From: Haematococcus lacustris
Taxonomy: Eukaryota > Chlorophyta > Chlorophyceae > Chlamydomonadales > Haematococcaceae
DNA: 64,000 nt
Assembly (NCBI GenBank): GCA_030144725.1
Contig: JASKMD010000005.1
Span: 4,111,151-4,175,150, forward strand
Direction of reading: 5' to 3'
Both the position numbers and the translations under genes were made by a program. Below the pieces are notes generated by a model. The model saw only the letters and a list, made by a program, of their open reading frames with translations, was not told the origin of the DNA and searched no databases. Below, in pieces: positions 62,599 to 64,000 of this stretch; positions within the stretch are counted from its first letter, which is position 1; each line of letters opens with the position of its first letter.

Positions 62599-62719
62599 GC
62601 GCCGCCGCCGCCGCCGCCGCCGCTGCTGCTGCTGCTGCCCCTGCTGCTGCTGCCCCTGCTGCTGCCCCTGCTGCTGCTGCCCCTGCTGCTGCTGCCCCTG
62701 CTGCTGCTGCCCCTGCTGC

Positions 62720-62771
<52 letters not shown>

Positions 62772-62794
62772 CCTGCTGCTGCTGCCCCTGCTGC

Positions 62795-62834
<40 letters not shown>

Positions 62835-62872
62835 GCTGATGCTGCTGCTGCTGCTGCTGCTGCCCCTGCTGC

Positions 62873-62939
<67 letters not shown>

Positions 62940-62998
62940 CCTGCTGCTGCCGCTGCTGCTGCCCCTGCTGCTGCTGCTGCTGCTGCCCCTGCTGCTGC

Positions 62999-63095
<97 letters not shown>

Positions 63096-63130
63096 CCTGC
63101 TGCTGCCGCTGCTGCTGCTGCTGCTGCTGC

Positions 63131-63169
<39 letters not shown>

Positions 63170-63418
63170 GCCATAGTCCAGTTATTGAAGTGCTGCCAAC
63201 CTGCCCCTGGCCTAGCCCCTGCTCCCAGCCTTCCCCTACCAGCCCCTGCCCCTCCCTTGCTGCGGCCCGCAGGCCACTTGCTGGCAGGTGCAGTGGCTGG
63301 AGCAGCGTCGCGCACTGCCACCGCCCCCCTGGAGACGCTGCGGCTGGCTGTCATGACCGGGGCTGTGCCCAACTCCCAATCCCTGGCACAAGCTGCCAGC
63401 CACATCGTGGAGCAGCAG
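58792..63418 (+). CDS. Calcium-dependent mitochondrial carrier (SCaMC type), 3' part beyond the window
   Basis: Inner-membrane carrier with a calcium-sensing N-terminal half; the family exchanges ATP-Mg or ADP for phosphate. Six exons in exact phase: 58792-59036, 59165-59859, 60115-60268, 61115-61186, 61613-61698 and 63273-63418, continuing to the right. EF-hand loop DTDHSGTASLDE is at about 98-109. The second hand is degenerate (SLTLEQFEQFIRSRE) and separated by about 130 Ser/Ala/Gly-rich residues. A third loop, DKDRDGRISAED (about 312-323), is built across an intron. DFPSFRRFFMLLP is the usual linker. The carrier starts GHLLAGAVA with the first signature PLETLR. Intron 5 (1,574 bp) is almost entirely a CTG repeat. 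The start could also be ATG 58816. Confidence 0.88.
61722..63170. repeat. CTG/CAG mega-array, about 1.45 kb
   Basis: Nearly uninterrupted CTG triplets with frequent CCC and CCG interruptions (CTGCTGCCCCTG), filling the intron between exons 61613-61698 and 63273-63418. A block of about 225 bp is repeated (compare 61719 and 61960 onward). Frames of 270-570 codons of poly-Leu, poly-Ala or poly-Gln arise on both strands; they are not genes. Confidence 0.98.
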
Positions 63419-64000
63419 GTTGGGACAGGCAGGGAGCGGGGGACAGGGGCCAGGGGTGGCAGAAAGTTGTCATGCCAGGGTCAGCTTCGCCACCTCGAGT
63501 ACATGCAGGGGATGGTATAAATACCCCAGCCCTCCCTTGCATTACACAGCCTTCCCCACAGGCCGCCCCCTTCTCCTCTGCCTCCCAGGACCTGCAGTTG
63601 GCACCGCAAGCAGCGCTGTGTTGTAGCCCATTTCCCAGCCGAGTTTAGGGCAGGCTTATGTTAAGTCGGGGCCCCTTGCATTACACAGCATCCCTTACAG
63701 CCACCCCCCCTCCCCTCCACATCCCCTGCATGACTTGGCAGCCCCCCCTCCCCTGCATGACTCGGCATTGAGCAAGTCTGGGCATCACCCGGTATGCCTA
63801 AGGCCAGTTCTCGCCCAGGGTCCAGACCCTATGCGCCATAGAGGTGCTGGCAGTGCCTAACCTCAGGCGCCCCCCCTTCGCCACCATGGCTCGGCCTACA
63901 CCCACCTCAGTTACACGCAGGGGCAGGTATAAGTACCCTGGCCCTCTTGCATTACACAGCTTGCCCCCCACCCTCCCCCCCCCTCTCTCCTCCACCTCCC
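63419..64000. repeat. Start of a SCaMC intron with interspersed short repeat
   Basis: Three copies of a unit containing CTTGCATTACACAGC (about 63536, 63677, 63947), two preceded by GGTATAARTACCC. No exon recognised before the window ends. Confidence 0.7.

Noticed and set aside
61602..63405. Open frames of 270-574 codons (poly-Leu, poly-Ala, poly-Gln) on both strands
   Set aside because: Produced by the CTG array. Exons on both sides splice in phase without it.

Overview
The window reads as nuclear DNA of a green alga, most likely a chlamydomonadalean (Haematococcus- or Chlamydomonas-like); the genus is an inference. The grounds are: GC-rich genes split into many short exons with GT-AG introns whose phases chain exactly; introns packed with G-rich or CTG arrays; Ala/Gln/Pro-rich insertions in conserved proteins; and abundant mobile DNA. 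There is no prokaryotic organisation. Eight genes can be traced exon by exon: a cationic amino acid transporter (11609-4198, minus), HYPK (13586-15241, plus), a coiled-coil protein of about 524 aa (23494-20875, minus), a giant coiled-coil protein of about 1990 aa (37372-25635, minus), a 54-aa CHCH-like protein (37501-37934, plus), a YCII-domain protein with a secreted-type Cys-rich N-terminus (45470-43850, minus), an SLC25A44-type mitochondrial carrier (46029-50401, plus) and ribosomal protein uL6/RPL9 (58365-57314, minus). A ninth, an EF-hand mitochondrial carrier (SCaMC type), starts at 58792 and runs off the right edge.

Between these genes lie nested mobile elements. (1) Remnants of a Fanzor/TnpB-like family occur at 1-3044, 11997-13446, 39010-42258 (tail only) and 42259-42745. 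Three of them share a conserved non-coding 3' tail ending in a variable hairpin, a candidate guide-RNA/right-end module. (2) Family A has TIRs starting GGTCACCCCCGCCATTGG and 4-bp target duplications; copies lie at 61-1942 (inside a Fanzor gene) and 50534-56504 (decayed transposase). (3) Family B has about 0.7-0.8-kb terminal inverted repeats starting TCAGCTGTGACAC and 7-bp duplications; copies lie at 15888-20420 and 39173-42234 (inside a Fanzor tail). (4) A 206-bp hAT-like MITE sits at 2494-2699. (5) A small copia-type retrotransposon carrying only gag (54802-55929, identical 143-bp LTRs) interrupts the family A transposase. (6) A tRNA-like short repeat (SINE candidate) is present twice.

Layout: 0-4 kb layered transposons; 4.2-11.6 kb amino acid transporter; 12-15.2 kb Fanzor remnant head-to-head with HYPK; 15.9-20.4 kb element B1; 20.9-37.4 kb two coiled-coil genes; 37.5-37.9 kb CHCH gene; 39-42.7 kb B2 nested in Fanzor tails; 43.8-50.4 kb YCII and SLC25A44 genes, divergent; 50.5-56.5 kb element A2 with its nested retroelement; 57.3-64 kb RPL9 and SCaMC, divergent. 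The host genes do not form a pathway. All coordinates, splice phases, repeats and duplications were read by eye, and family names rest on motif recognition without database searches.
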